Shown here in pieces: positions 52,451 through 61,366 of a stretch of DNA of 64,000 bases (position 1 is the stretch's first letter; each line of letters begins with the position of its first letter). The position numbers and the translations under genes were made by a program. The stretch is from Bradyrhizobium sp. cir1 (GTDB taxonomy: Bacteria; Pseudomonadota; Alphaproteobacteria; Rhizobiales; Xanthobacteraceae). The notes beneath the pieces are model-generated. The model was not told where the DNA came from and did no database searches. It worked only from the letters and a program-made list of their open reading frames with translations. The stretch spans positions 62,001 through 126,000 of the forward strand of contig NZ_JACIHE010000020.1 of assembly GCF_014198245.1 (NCBI RefSeq), written 5' to 3'.

Positions 52451-53338
52451 ATCGAAGTAAAATGGCCCATAAGCCCGGATACGACCGCAACTGGGTAAAG
52501 TTGGGTAGGTGCCAAGCAGCCATATGAGCAGCAGCCGCTTCGCGGAGAACTCGAAATCCCAAACAATTAGATTCTGAGACTGTCAGGGCTCGTCCAAGGC
52601 GATCCATGTAACCCATTGAAACGGTCCCTTAATTGACGCCGCCTCCAGGCTCGTCTTAAACAGAACAGGAACGATCAAGCCAATCTTGGTGCAAAAATTT
52701 CCCGGGGGAGACCGCGCGCCGAACCCCGGAGCCGGAATCCCATGTCCCGCTTCACCGCACGATTTGTCGCCCCCAAGGGACTGAACGCTTCGAGGTCAAG
52801 GCCGACGCCTGCAAGGGGCTAGCGATCCGAGTAACGGCTTCGGCAGGAAGAGCAGGCCGCGCGCAACCGCTTCGAGGAAGTGAAGGCCCGTGCCGATGCG
52901 ACGGCGCCTTGGCGGCTCGGGCTTTCAAACATCATGGGCGGGCCGTGCTGCCCTTTAGCAACAGGAAGAAGGGATGCGAGCGGCGTGGCCGCTCTCCTTA
53001 TGCGCGCAAGCGTGATCGAAGCCGAATGGCCGAGACGCCCTATGCGGCTCGGTTCATATGTGGACGGTCCCCGACTTACAAGGATTGGCTCGGGCAGCAT
53101 GCTCGGATCGCTCGCGCTCATATGTCCGGCCTATTTTCGGGTCTTACGACCACTGGCCAAGATGGGCTTCGCGGACAGTGAGATCCAAACACGAGAGCGG
53201 CATTTCCTGCCGGTAAACCGAGCGGAGTGTCTCACATGACCGGCTCGCGCCGAACGTACCACCTCTTCCTATCCTGCAAGTTCCGGCGCCAGCGTCAAAC
53301 CTGCCGGCCTGGCGCCAAGCTCTGTATTTCGTTCACGT
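52451..53338. other. Intergenic region between Tm-1-like operon and IS110 element
   Basis: About 890 bases without an intact gene. It includes an integrase-like remnant near 52743 (listed separately) and low-complexity frames on the plus strand (52880-53239) without known motif. Confidence 0.4.
52743..52860 (+). pseudogene. Possible N-terminal remnant of a tyrosine integrase
   Basis: ATG 52743 gives MSRFTARFVAPKG; after a one-base shift the frame reads GTERFEVKADACKGLAIRVT, then ASAGRAG. The pattern R-x-E-V-x-D/A-x-x-C-x-G-L-x-I-R-V-T is that of the N-terminal arm of phage-type integrases. The catalytic C-terminal domain is absent, so it would be a dead scar of an integrative element. Low certainty. 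Confidence 0.35.
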
Positions 53339-54382
53339 CTAGGTCGGCGTCGGCATCGGTACGGCACTGCTAACGGGCCTGTACCGCTCGCCGCTAACCA
53401 TCAGCTTCCACGCGATCCGCGCCAGCTTGTTCGCCAACGCTATGGCCACCAGCTTCGGCGGCTTGCGCGTGATCAAGTCTTCCAGCCAGGGCCAAGAGCG
53501 ACCGCGTCGTCGCACATCCGCGATCACAGCCGTCGCACCAGCCACCAAGACGGTTCGCAACATGCCGTCACCAGCGCGTGTGATGACACCGAGACGGTTC
53601 TTGCCCGCCGTCGAGTGATTCTTTGGCGTCAGGCCAAGCCAGGCGGCAAAGTTTCTTGCCGACCTGAACCCGCGGGCATCCACGACCTTGATTGACAGCA
53701 GCGTCGCGCCGATCGGGCCAACTCCTGGAATAGTCGCCAGTCGTCGGCTCATCTCGTTACTCCTGTGAAGTTGCATGAGCTTCTTGTCGAGCTTGGCGAT
53801 CAGATCATCGACGCGTGCCAATTCTGTCGCCAGCGCCTCCACCAACTCCATCGCCAAATCGGGGACGGTCGCGTCGGCCCGAATGTCGATCAGCAGTTGC
53901 GGAAGCCGCGAAAGCCCCTTGGGCGCTGTAAAGCCGAACTCTGCGGCGTAGCCGCGGATCGAATTGGCGAGCTGGGTGCGCCTGCCGATAAACTGGTTGC
54001 GCACACGTGTCAGCATCTGTGCGCCCTGCTGCTCGGCACTTTTGATCGGAACGAAGTTCTTCCGCAGTTTCGGTCGACTGGCCGCTTCACAAATCGCCTC
54101 CGCATCAGCCGCATCGGATTTCCCGCGCTGCACGTAGGGTTTGACATATTGCGGCGGGATCATTGCCACCTCATGCCCCAGCGACCGCAGCTCCCGCGCC
54201 CAATAGTGCGATGCTCCGCAGGCCTCCATCGCGACGAGCGCCGGCGGCAAACGGCCGAAGAACGCCAGAACCTGGCCGCGCCTCAACTTACGCCGAAGGA
54301 CCGGCTGCTCCATCCCGTCAACGCCATGCAACTGAAATACGCTCTTTGACGTGTCCAAACCGATGCGAACAATCGTTTCCAC
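53339..54382 (-). mobile_element. IS110-family (IS1111-like) transposase
   Basis: A 347-residue transposase on the minus strand. The DEDD domain is visible: IVRIGLDTSKSVFQLHGVD (first Asp ~9), VAMEACGASHYWAREL (Glu ~62), GKSDAADAEAICEA (Asp-Asp ~110). The C-terminal part holds the conserved helix-hairpin-like RRLATIPGVGPIGATLLS and the serine region WLGLTPKNHSTAGKNRLG. IS110 elements insert with few or no terminal inverted repeats and are guided by a bridge RNA from the non-coding end; the flanks 54383-54500 may hold it. Element ends cannot be fixed from one copy. The frame is intact and may be active. Confidence 0.9.
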
Positions 54383-54901
54383 GGGCGGCTCCCTCGTTTC
54401 AGGTCATCGATGACCCATCTTGCCACGCAAACCGGCGGAAGGGGGCCGTCCACCCCAACACGAGAGCACCGGTGCCGCAGAGCCGCATACGCCCAGGCCA
54501 TCTTTGGTCATGGCTGTTTCTGGCATAGGCGAATCACTTAGCCAGAGGTACTGCCGCCACCGCGGCTTTGCGGGTCGTCGATCTCTTTATGTTAAGGCCG
54601 CCTTGAAGGGCGTTTCAAAAGCCTTTCAAAGACATCCGTGACAAGAAATCCGCGCATGGTTGACGGCCGTCTGAACAACGGCGACAAAAAGAAATCCCCC
54701 ACAAGGTAATTCTCGGAATTCTTAATGGAGAATTGCGCGATGCGTGAGCCAAGACTCGAAGTCAGTCTGTGGGGTTTCAGGATTAGTGCAGTCGGCGCGC
54801 TGGCGGTTTTGCGCGGCTGTGTTGATCTTTTTTGCGCTTTAGCGGCATGCGTTTCTAGCCATAGCCAAGGACCAAATAGGTAAAACACCCGAAGGTGCTG
54901 C
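54383..54901. other. Flank of the IS110 element, no gene seen
   Basis: About 520 bases. The first ~120 bases upstream of the transposase may be the IS left end with a bridge-RNA region (not verified). The rest shows no gene. Confidence 0.35.
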
Positions 54902-55201
54902 ATGCCGCAGAGCGAAAGCACAAGACCGCTGCACTGCGTCGAGCTCGTCACGGGGAAGAACCTCACAGGAACGGTTCTGATCTTGGAGAATGAGCTCCGC
55001 GCCGATATCTGTAGCTACACCGATCACTTCTATATCGAAAGCGAAGAGCCGGTGTTCCCGCAAACCGTGACGAACGAAATCGTCTCACTGCATTCGAACG
55101 TCACGACTGTCCCCGGAACCTCCACGCGCAGCATGCCGTCCGAGCGGCGATCGAAGCTGCGTCCTGCAATGCGGACCTTACGACCTTGGTCGGGTCGATG
55201 A
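54902..55201 (+). CDS. Truncated hypothetical protein
   Basis: A 99-codon frame. The first ~76 residues look like protein (RPLHCVELVTGKNLTGTVLI, then FYIESEEPVFPQTVTNEI and VSLHSNVTTVPGT), a beta-rich start similar to N-terminal modules of ApeA/HEPN-type proteins. The end is Arg-rich and overlaps the 3' side of the groEL remnant on the other strand, so the gene was probably cut there by a rearrangement. Confidence 0.4.
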   Translation: MPQSESTRPLHCVELVTGKNLTGTVLILENELRADICSYTDHFYIESEEPVFPQTVTNEIVSLHSNVTTVPGTSTRSMPSERRSKLRPAMRTLRPWSGR

Positions 55202-55851
55202 TGCCTTTCCCAAACAGATTACCGTATTCTGCTGTCTGCGCATCGAAACCCCAGGCGTAGTCCTTGGTCTCAAGCACCTTTCCGACCACGATCGATCCAT
55301 CTTCTCCCGCATTTTCCGCGATGTGCCGTGCTGGCCAGGTTAGCGCCCGCTTGACGCTTTCCAGGCCGTGTCGCTGATCGTCGTTTGCGGGCTTGAGTTT
55401 CGCCAGCGCCGCCGTAACCCGTAGCAACGCTACTCCGCCGCCCGGAAGAATGCCTTCTTCGACGGCTGCGCGCGTCGCATGCATGGCATCATCGACACGG
55501 TCCTTCCGCTCCTTGACCTCTACTTCTGTCGCGCCACCGACCCGGATGACGGCAACTCCGCCAGCAAGCTTTGCCAGCCGCTCCTGCAGCTTTTCCCGAT
55601 CATAATCCGAAGTGGTCTCTTCGATTTCGGTCCTGATCTGTTTAATGCGCGCCTCGATCTCCGACTTCTTACCGGCGCCGCTGAGGATCGTCCAGCTCAA
55701 CCCGCATCTTCTCCGCATTGGTGACAAAATAGGGCGAGATGTAGCCGCGGTCGAACTGCATGCCTTCGACGACTTCGAGCTCGGTATTCAGGCTCTTGGC
55801 TTCCTCGACCGTGATCACTCCCTCGTTGCCAACCTTTTTCATTGCATCAGC
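55146..55851 (-). pseudogene. groEL: groEL remnant with missing ends and internal deletion
   Basis: The first piece (55669-55851) reads ADAMKKVGNEGVITVEEAKS and KMRVELDDP, the middle of GroEL's N-terminal half. After a deletion of about 100 residues (the segment from about 225 to 340) and a frame change, the second piece reads KSEIEARIKQIRTEIEETTS, GGVAVIRVGGATEVEVKERK, GILPGGGVALLRV and ends ALQDAASIA. The first 160 residues and the C-terminal tail are lost. GroEL cannot work from this. It lies just downstream of two Hsp20 genes on the same strand, in a former heat-shock operon. Confidence 0.9.
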
Positions 55852-55941
55852 CTCCCGACTCTTTGCGGTCCACAAGATCGCCAACGTCGATGGAGCGCGA
55901 GTTATGCAACGTAGCGCACGCCACCCGGGCCTAGCGCCGCT

Positions 55942-56340
55942 TCAGTTGACCTGAATCGCTCGCGGCTTGGCTTTCTCGGCCAAAGGCAGCATGAGCGACA
56001 GCACGCCGTCCTTGAGTTCAGCTGCGATCTTGCCCTGGTCGATCTTGCTCGAGAGACGAAAGCTTCGCGAGAAGTGCCCGACATTGTATTCGGTGTAGAG
56101 GGGCTGGAGACCGCGGTATTTGGAAAAGTCGAGCTTTCCGTCGACCTTCAGCACGTCGTCCTCAACTCGAATGTCGACACTATTTTTGTCGACCCCCGGC
56201 ATCTCGAGTACCACATTGAGCCCGTCCTTGGTCTCATAGATGTCCGCGCTCGGCATAAATATCCGGGCAGGGATGGTAGTCTCCTCCTTCTTTTCCAACT
56301 CGCGCTTCTGCGCGACCTGCAGTTCCTTCTTAGAAGCCAT
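55942..56340 (-). CDS. Small heat-shock protein, Hsp20/alpha-crystallin family
   Basis: A 132-residue protein from ATG 56340. The alpha-crystallin domain covers residues about 35-125: DIYETKDGLNVVLEMPGVDK, NSVDIRVEDDVLKVDGK and AAELKDGVLSLMLPLAEKAK with the A-x-x-x-x-G-V-L motif (DGVLSLMLP). Such proteins hold unfolding proteins during heat stress. Its N-terminus is short, starting MASKKELQVAQKR. Second Hsp20 gene of the operon, 72 bases downstream of the first. Confidence 0.93.
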   Translation of the reverse strand: MASKKELQVAQKRELEKKEETTIPARIFMPSADIYETKDGLNVVLEMPGVDKNSVDIRVEDDVLKVDGKLDFSKYRGLQPLYTEYNVGHFSRSFRLSSKIDQGKIAAELKDGVLSLMLPLAEKAKPRAIQVN

Positions 56341-56412
56341 GATAGTTACTCCTCAAAGCTGCCACGCCACGCGGTCCTCGGCCGTTCGGTCGAACTGGTG
56401 GCGACAGAGGGT

Positions 56413-56838
56413 TCAGGTGATCTTGATGCTGCGCGGTTTGTCGCTTTCTGCAAGCGGCAGGAATAGCGCCAAGATACCGTCCCGATATTCGGCCTTGATG
56501 CCATCCGGGTCGATCTGCACCGGCAATGACAACGTTCGGTCGAAATCACCAGACACGCGCTCGCGCCGATGCAGGCTCGTCTCATCGGGATAGCCGACCG
56601 CCTTCTTTCCGAAGATGCGGATCGAGTTCTCCTTGGCCTGGATCTGCAGGTCGCTTCTGCTAACACCCGGCAATTCGATAATCGCCAGGATGTCGTCGCC
56701 CTGCTGGAAAACGTTGATCGGTGGGAATGGCCCGCGAGTGGTGGTGAGATCTTGCAGCCAGTCGCTGGCCAAAGTCGATTCAAGGGAGCGTTGTAGGTCG
56801 AGCAGTGTGTCGAACGGATCAGCAAATCCCATGATCAT
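56413..56838 (-). CDS. Small heat-shock protein, Hsp20/alpha-crystallin family
   Basis: A 141-residue protein started at ATG 56838 (MIMGFADPFDTLLDLQRSLE) behind AGGGG; the frame extends 14 codons upstream. The alpha-crystallin domain: FPPINVFQQGDDILAIIELP, SDLQIQAKENSIRIFGKK and DGILALFLPLAESDKPRSI. It is a class distinct from the downstream Hsp20 (shorter identity outside the motif). A CIRCE-like inverted repeat stands 77-103 bases upstream. First gene of the heat-shock operon. Confidence 0.93.
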   Translation of the reverse strand: MIMGFADPFDTLLDLQRSLESTLASDWLQDLTTTRGPFPPINVFQQGDDILAIIELPGVSRSDLQIQAKENSIRIFGKKAVGYPDETSLHRRERVSGDFDRTLSLPVQIDPDGIKAEYRDGILALFLPLAESDKPRSIKIT

Positions 56839-56914
56839 GTTTGCAACCCCTATTTTGTTGACGGGGCGAGGAAGGATCATGGTCGCCCCTCGAGGCTTTG
56901 ATTTGGGACGATCA

Positions 56915-56941
56915 CTGGCACTTTCAAGAGGTGAGTGCTAG
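56915..56941. promoter_or_regulatory. CIRCE-like inverted repeat upstream of the Hsp20 operon
   Basis: CTGGCACTT, nine bases, GAGTGCTAG. The CIRCE consensus is TTAGCACTC-N9-GAGTGCTAA; spacing is exact, the right half differs at one base and the left half at three. HrcA repressor binding is therefore probable. The Hsp20 genes would be induced by heat through HrcA. Confidence 0.65.
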
Positions 56942-57290
56942 TCAGTGGCTCGTCAGCCGGCGCGGGTGTAAGTTATTGAGCTATCGTAATAATTCATTGC
57001 GCCTCACGGGCGGCAAGCAGGACCGCTTGCTTCTCGTACTGGCTAAATTCTGAAAATGTCAGCGAGGGCTCGGGCCGAATGGGGACACCCATCTTATTGG
57101 CCTGCCAATCCTGGCAATTCGCTCCTGATGCCCGTCGTGATGAAATTCACGCCGATCGCTGCGACGATGAGGGCCCTGACGCGGGTCATGACATTAATGC
57201 CGGTCCTGCCCAAGAAGCGCTCGATTGGCATCCATGGCGGCCGCCTGATGAGCGCGCGATCATCGCGCTTCGGCAGATTTCCCGTTCGCT
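56942..57290. other. Intergenic region between the Hsp20 operon and hipA
   Basis: About 350 bases. Plus-strand frames here (57056-57415) lack known motifs. It carries the Hsp20 promoter near the CIRCE-like repeat. No further gene seen. Confidence 0.35.
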
Positions 57291-58634
57291 TTAACGCGGA
57301 CGGGTCGTTGGCAGCTCTTCGGCGTCGTCGGTTGCGATCGTCGGATCCGCCAAATCGTAACCGAAGCCTTCGTAAACGAACGCGCTACGGATCAATTCGC
57401 AGTCACGCTCGCTGACGCCAACCTGTCGGCAGACCCTATACCACGACTCCCCAATGGTCGCTTTCATGCCGTCGACGATTGCCGTTGCCTCTTCTTTTGA
57501 TAAGAGGAAACGTTCGCTTTGCGAGAGCAAATTGAGCCGGTTGGCGTAACGCCCCCAGTTGCCAAACGCCATCGCCAGGTCCCGGCGCTCCAAGGCAATC
57601 ATCGGGTTCGGGGTGAGGTCGTATGCCGGTGACAGAGACCACGCTTGGTCCTTTGCCAAGATGGCATGGTTCCGTGGATGATCGTCGGTATTGGAGATGA
57701 GAGCGTTAAAGCACACCCGCCGAAACAGCTCTGGCAGATCTTTCGACTGACTTCCGGATGCGGCTCGCCGAATTTCATCAGCCAGCAGGAGATATGACCA
57801 TTTTTGACGCTTATCGACAGTATCAGGCGTGTCATCGGCATCGAGCAGCGTCAAGGCGCTCACCATCCTGCTGCGGTGGTAACCCTTCTCCGCCTTATTC
57901 CGATCGAACCGTTTAATCAGGACGACATCTTTATCGCCGATCGTGGTCATCTGGCTCTCTGCGCACGAGATCCCGCACCCGCGAGCAAGGGTCAGCATGG
58001 CGTGCTCGACCCGAGGGTTATTCCATCGATCGTCGCGGTGGGGGAATTTCGCGAGCCAAAGCGCACCCTCGTCCTCGACAGTAGCCTTCGGCCGCGCGCC
58101 CCCCATCGAAGTGCCCGCGCGCATCAACGCCTCTGCCTGTTCAGCGTCAGCACCTGCTGGTGCTGCTGCTGCTGGATCCTTCTCGGCGGCAACGATCTGG
58201 TCGGCTACTTCGATTAAACGCGCCAAGTCCAGCGTCTTGTTGAACGTACGAACAGGTGCCGGCGGTTGCACGTTGAGACCAAAGCCCAAGGCGCCGGCGC
58301 GATCGTCGGGTGAATTGAGCAGATATTGAATTTCGCTCGGCGACGGATTGCCCAGACGAGTTTCGATCAGCTTGCGTCCCCAGGCGTCCGGAGAGCTGTC
58401 GCGCAACGCGCCAAAATTGCCCCGCAGCTTCGTTGTCCGGAATGGCGGAACTTGAATCTTGAGCTCGACCGGATCGAACTCGACGCGGTCCTTTCGCTCG
58501 AGGTAGCTGCGGCCATAGACGAATTGTCCAACGGCGGCACCTTGGCGTGTCGTGTCGAGCTGATACCGCCCGGCCGTAACCGGTTCTGTCTGGCCTGGCA
58601 GCGTGATATAGACGAAACATTCCTCAGAAGGCAT
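57291..58634 (-). CDS. hipA: HipA-family serine/threonine-kinase toxin
   Basis: A 447-residue HipA protein from ATG 58634 (MPSEECFVYITLPG). The N-terminal HipA_N region has FRTTKLRGNFGALRDSSPDAWGRK. The kinase-like core contains FGLNVQPPAPV, RPKATVEDEGALWLAKF (phosphate-binding and lysine region, ~205), the catalytic loop FNALISNTDDHPRNHAIL (~320; Asp and Asn) and LSPAYDLTPNP (~345; DFG-like Asp). HipA phosphorylates glutamyl-tRNA synthetase and drives persistence. The 5' end overlaps hipB by 11 bases. Confidence 0.92.
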   Translation of the reverse strand: MPSEECFVYITLPGQTEPVTAGRYQLDTTRQGAAVGQFVYGRSYLERKDRVEFDPVELKIQVPPFRTTKLRGNFGALRDSSPDAWGRKLIETRLGNPSPSEIQYLLNSPDDRAGALGFGLNVQPPAPVRTFNKTLDLARLIEVADQIVAAEKDPAAAAPAGADAEQAEALMRAGTSMGGARPKATVEDEGALWLAKFPHRDDRWNNPRVEHAMLTLARGCGISCAESQMTTIGDKDVVLIKRFDRNKAEKGYHRSRMVSALTLLDADDTPDTVDKRQKWSYLLLADEIRRAASGSQSKDLPELFRRVCFNALISNTDDHPRNHAILAKDQAWSLSPAYDLTPNPMIALERRDLAMAFGNWGRYANRLNLLSQSERFLLSKEEATAIVDGMKATIGESWYRVCRQVGVSERDCELIRSAFVYEGFGYDLADPTIATDDAEELPTTRPR

Positions 58635-58965
58635 TGCTTGGTCCCCCCCCCTGTCGCGCACGCTCGCGCTCATCGAGGCCGCTTAGAGCGAGCCCCTCCT
58701 CATCGTTCTTCGGGTTGGCAACGTCGGCAAGAGACGGGAGAAGATTCATTGCCCACAGCATGCCGAGATACACGCCGGCACTGGTGCTCAATTTCCCGTT
58801 CTCAGCATCGGCGATGACGTGCCGATCTACGCCCAGCTTAGTTGCCAGCTCTGTATGGCTCAGGTTGCGGCGCAGGCGCGCGGTCCGGAGGTTGTTGCCC
58901 AAGCGCTTGATCGCCTCCTGAACGGCAGAGGGTGGTGCGCTGATAAACTGACTGCGAGGAGGCAT
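58624..58965 (-). CDS. hipB: HipB-like XRE-family antitoxin
   Basis: A 113-residue DNA-binding protein. Helix-turn-helix residues ~22-75: LGNNLRTARLRRNLSHTELA and KLGVDRHVIADAENGKLSTS. It ends GLDERERARQGGGPSNAF, the codons for QGGGP being a run of nine G's (58643-58651, C on the plus strand) 9-17 bases upstream of the hipA start, a site prone to slippage. It is the cognate antitoxin and repressor. Three copies of TTGGCGCCTTA stand upstream as probable operators. Confidence 0.9.
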   Translation of the reverse strand: MPPRSQFISAPPSAVQEAIKRLGNNLRTARLRRNLSHTELATKLGVDRHVIADAENGKLSTSAGVYLGMLWAMNLLPSLADVANPKNDEEGLALSGLDERERARQGGGPSNAF

Positions 58966-58994
58966 GGCGTCTTAAGGCTCCCTTAAAAGGCTTA

Positions 58995-59005
58995 TTGGCG
59001 CCTTA
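58995..59005. promoter_or_regulatory. HipB operator copy 1 (TTGGCGCCTTA)
   Basis: TTGGCGCCTTA, a palindromic GGCGCC core with TTA ending, 30 bases upstream of hipB. Identical core sites at 59051 and 59092 make autoregulation by HipB likely. Confidence 0.7.
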
Positions 59006-59050
59006 TGGCACCGAGAAATATAGCAACCCCCTCCCTGCGATGTCAACTAC

Positions 59051-59062
59051 TTGGCGCCTTAA
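59051..59062. promoter_or_regulatory. HipB operator copy 2 (TTGGCGCCTTAA)
   Basis: TTGGCGCCTTAA, same core as the other two sites. Centre spacing of about 56 and 41 bases between copies is suited for cooperative binding. Confidence 0.7.
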
Positions 59063-59091
59063 GCTACCGCAAAGCCACATATTGGCGCCTT

Positions 59092-59103
59092 AACACGCCA
59101 AGA
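59092..59103. promoter_or_regulatory. HipB operator copy 3 (TTGGCGCCTTAA)
   Basis: TTGGCGCCTTAA, identical to copy 2. It is the farthest from hipB and lies in the divergent region shared with the DUF2130 gene. Confidence 0.65.
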
Positions 59104-59428
59104 CTTCCCAGGCTGAGAATTAACCGTGTGCACCTTGCGCCTCAACATGGGCCCGCTGATCCGATCCCGACATGCATCAGATGGGAAACCAATTGACGGC
59201 GGCCTCGCGAGTACATAACAGGAACATCGAGGACTGCCCTTTCAACCTCGCTCAATGCGGCAAAGCCAGTTCTTTGCCAAAGAGCGGGCGACTTCTGCCC
59301 GGTTCAAAAGTGCGGATTGCGTGGAAAAGGGCGGCGACCGGCGAACAGCATGTAGACATCGCCGCCGCAGACGGCCCAATCGCACTTGGATTGATTTACA
59401 ATCCGGACCGGTCGGAATGGGGAAGTTC

Positions 59429-60742
59429 ATGAACTTTAAAGCAATCGCAGCCGGCGCTTCAACTGAACCGACCCTGCAATGCCCCAACTGCAATCACGAG
59501 ATCCACCTGACGGAATCATTGGCTGCTCCGCTGCTCGCGGAAACGCGTCAGCGCTTTCAGGAACAGCTGGCGAGCAAGGACGCCGAGTTGGCTCGAAAAG
59601 TCGAGGCGCTGCGGCTGGAACGAGAGCAACTTACGAGGGAACGCGAGCAACTTGAAGACCGGGTCGCACAACGATTGGCGATAGAGAGGGCGCAACTTGC
59701 CGCTAGCGAGGGAAGGAAGGCGCGCGAGGCGGCTGCCGCTGAGCTACAAGCGAAGGAAGCGGAGGCTGCAGAGCTAAGGGCCAGCTTGGCCAACAACAAC
59801 CTCAAGCTGGCCGAGGCCCAGAAGCAACAAGCCGAGTTGATGCGACAGCAACGAGCGCTCGAAGAGGAAAAGCGGGAGCTCGACTTAACCATAGAAAAAC
59901 GCGTGCACGCATCCATCGGGGAAATCCAGACTAAGGCAAGGCAGGATGCCGACGAAGCCGCGCGCTTGCGCGTTGCGGAAAAGGACCAAACAATCGAATC
60001 CATGGCCCGCACGATCGAAGAGTTGAAGCGCAAGGCCGAGCAAGGTTCGCAACAGTCGCAAGGTGAGGTTCTCGAACTTGAGCTGGAGGAGTTGCTCCGG
60101 GGAAGGTTTCCCACAGATCTGATTGAGCCTGTCGGCAAAGGTGAGCTCGGTGCCGACGTGATGCAGCAGGTGAACGGCTCGATCAGTCAGCCCGCCGGCA
60201 TCATCCTATGGGAGTCGAAGCGGACTAAGGCCTGGAGCGACGGCTGGCTTGCAAAACTTCGCGATGATCAACGCCGCTGTGGCGCGGACGTGGCGCTTAT
60301 CGTCTCACTGGCTCTACCGAAGCATGTAGAGCATTTCGATCTCATCGACGGCATCTGGGTTGCTCATCCGCGATGTGCGCTCCCGGTTGCAGTGGCTCTC
60401 CGCCAGGGTCTTATCGACGTCAATAGTTCGCGCATGGTTCAACAGGGACAGCAGACCAAGATGGAGCAGGTCTACCAATACCTGACCGGCACAAAATTCC
60501 GCCAACGGGTGGATGCCGTGGTCGAGAAGTTTAACGATATGCGCGAGGATTTGGATAAGGAGCGCAGATTCTTGGGAAGGCAGTGGGCCAAGCGCGAAAC
60601 GCAAATATTGGCCGTGATCGAATCGACCGTCGGCATGGTTGGTGACCTGCAAGCGATTGCCGGCAAGGCGATGCCGGAGATTCCCAGTCTAGAGGTCCCA
60701 ATGTTGGAAGCCGCAGGCGAACCTGACTGGAAAGTAGGATAA
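59429..60742 (+). CDS. DUF2130 protein with long coiled coil
   Basis: A 437-residue protein started at ATG 59429 (MNFKAIAAGASTEPT) with GGGGAAG ahead; the longer upstream frame is Arg-rich and improbable. A zinc-ribbon-like CPNCNHEIHLTESLAAPLLA opens it, followed by a coiled coil of ~150 residues (repeated E/Q/R/A, such as LEREQLTREREQLED). The C-terminal half carries the DUF2130 signature: LELELEELLRGRFPTDLIEP, GIILWESKRTKAWSDGWL and DVALIVSLALPKHVEHFDLI, a fold related to restriction-type nucleases (E-x-K in WESKRTK). Nuclease or DNA-repair role is a known suggestion for the family, unproven. Confidence 0.85.
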   Translation: MNFKAIAAGASTEPTLQCPNCNHEIHLTESLAAPLLAETRQRFQEQLASKDAELARKVEALRLEREQLTREREQLEDRVAQRLAIERAQLAASEGRKAREAAAAELQAKEAEAAELRASLANNNLKLAEAQKQQAELMRQQRALEEEKRELDLTIEKRVHASIGEIQTKARQDADEAARLRVAEKDQTIESMARTIEELKRKAEQGSQQSQGEVLELELEELLRGRFPTDLIEPVGKGELGADVMQQVNGSISQPAGIILWESKRTKAWSDGWLAKLRDDQRRCGADVALIVSLALPKHVEHFDLIDGIWVAHPRCALPVAVALRQGLIDVNSSRMVQQGQQTKMEQVYQYLTGTKFRQRVDAVVEKFNDMREDLDKERRFLGRQWAKRETQILAVIESTVGMVGDLQAIAGKAMPEIPSLEVPMLEAAGEPDWKVG

Positions 60743-60790
60743 GCCCATATCGATCCCCGCCATTCGCCTTAGTCGAACGGAGAGTTGGGC

Positions 60791-61366
60791 GTGCCCCAAA
60801 ACAACCGCATGAACAGGTACCACATTGCTTTAACACCCGAAGAACAAGAGCTTCTGAGTAAGATTGATCTTCGGGATGACTTGCCCGTTGCGATCGATCC
60901 ACACGCAGTCTACCAAAGCAATCGCGCACCGATTTTGGCGGTGATGAAATCTCTCATCGATCGTGGGGCGATACCTCAGCATCGCGTCAGTTTTTTCACG
61001 GATCCCAAGTACAAGCCAGGTCGCCTGAAGGGGTCTCGGCAAAGCCTTTTCGAAAGAAACGGCACCAGAGGTGAAGAGATCTTCGAGCACCCTCACTTCA
61101 AGCCGTATCTTAGATATTTTCTGCACGGATGCGAATTACCGACCGGGGCAATTTCCGAATTCGAACGGGAAGTCGACAACCCCGAGTGGGTCAGCGGGAG
61201 CGATGGGATCGATCTTGCGAAGAAGGCGATCGCAATTTGCCGACGGCACCGCATTCCCAAGCACGAAGCCGTCGAAGAATTTTTCAAGCTCGCGCTGGAT
61301 ATGGGAATAAGTTTCTCTCAGGCGAACACGATACAGGGCATAATCAGCCGATCCGGCTTGAAATGA
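60791..61366 (+). CDS. Hypothetical protein downstream of DUF2130
   Basis: A 191-residue soluble protein from GTG 60791, which has GGAG eight bases upstream; ATG 60809 (MNRYHIALTPEEQ) is the alternative. It is mixed alpha/beta: HFKPYLRYFLHGCELPTGAI and ISEFEREVDNPEWVSG, then a helical C-terminus (AVEEFFKLALDMGISFSQAN). No known domain is recognised. It follows the DUF2130 gene by 48 bases and may be co-transcribed. Confidence 0.7.
   Translation: MPQNNRMNRYHIALTPEEQELLSKIDLRDDLPVAIDPHAVYQSNRAPILAVMKSLIDRGAIPQHRVSFFTDPKYKPGRLKGSRQSLFERNGTRGEEIFEHPHFKPYLRYFLHGCELPTGAISEFEREVDNPEWVSGSDGIDLAKKAIAICRRHRIPKHEAVEEFFKLALDMGISFSQANTIQGIISRSGLK

Noticed and set aside
56842..57000. ROSE-type RNA thermometer upstream of the Hsp20 gene
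   Set aside because: The short leader lacks a hairpin that clearly pairs with the AGGGG ribosome site; the CIRCE-like repeat is a better explanation for heat control.
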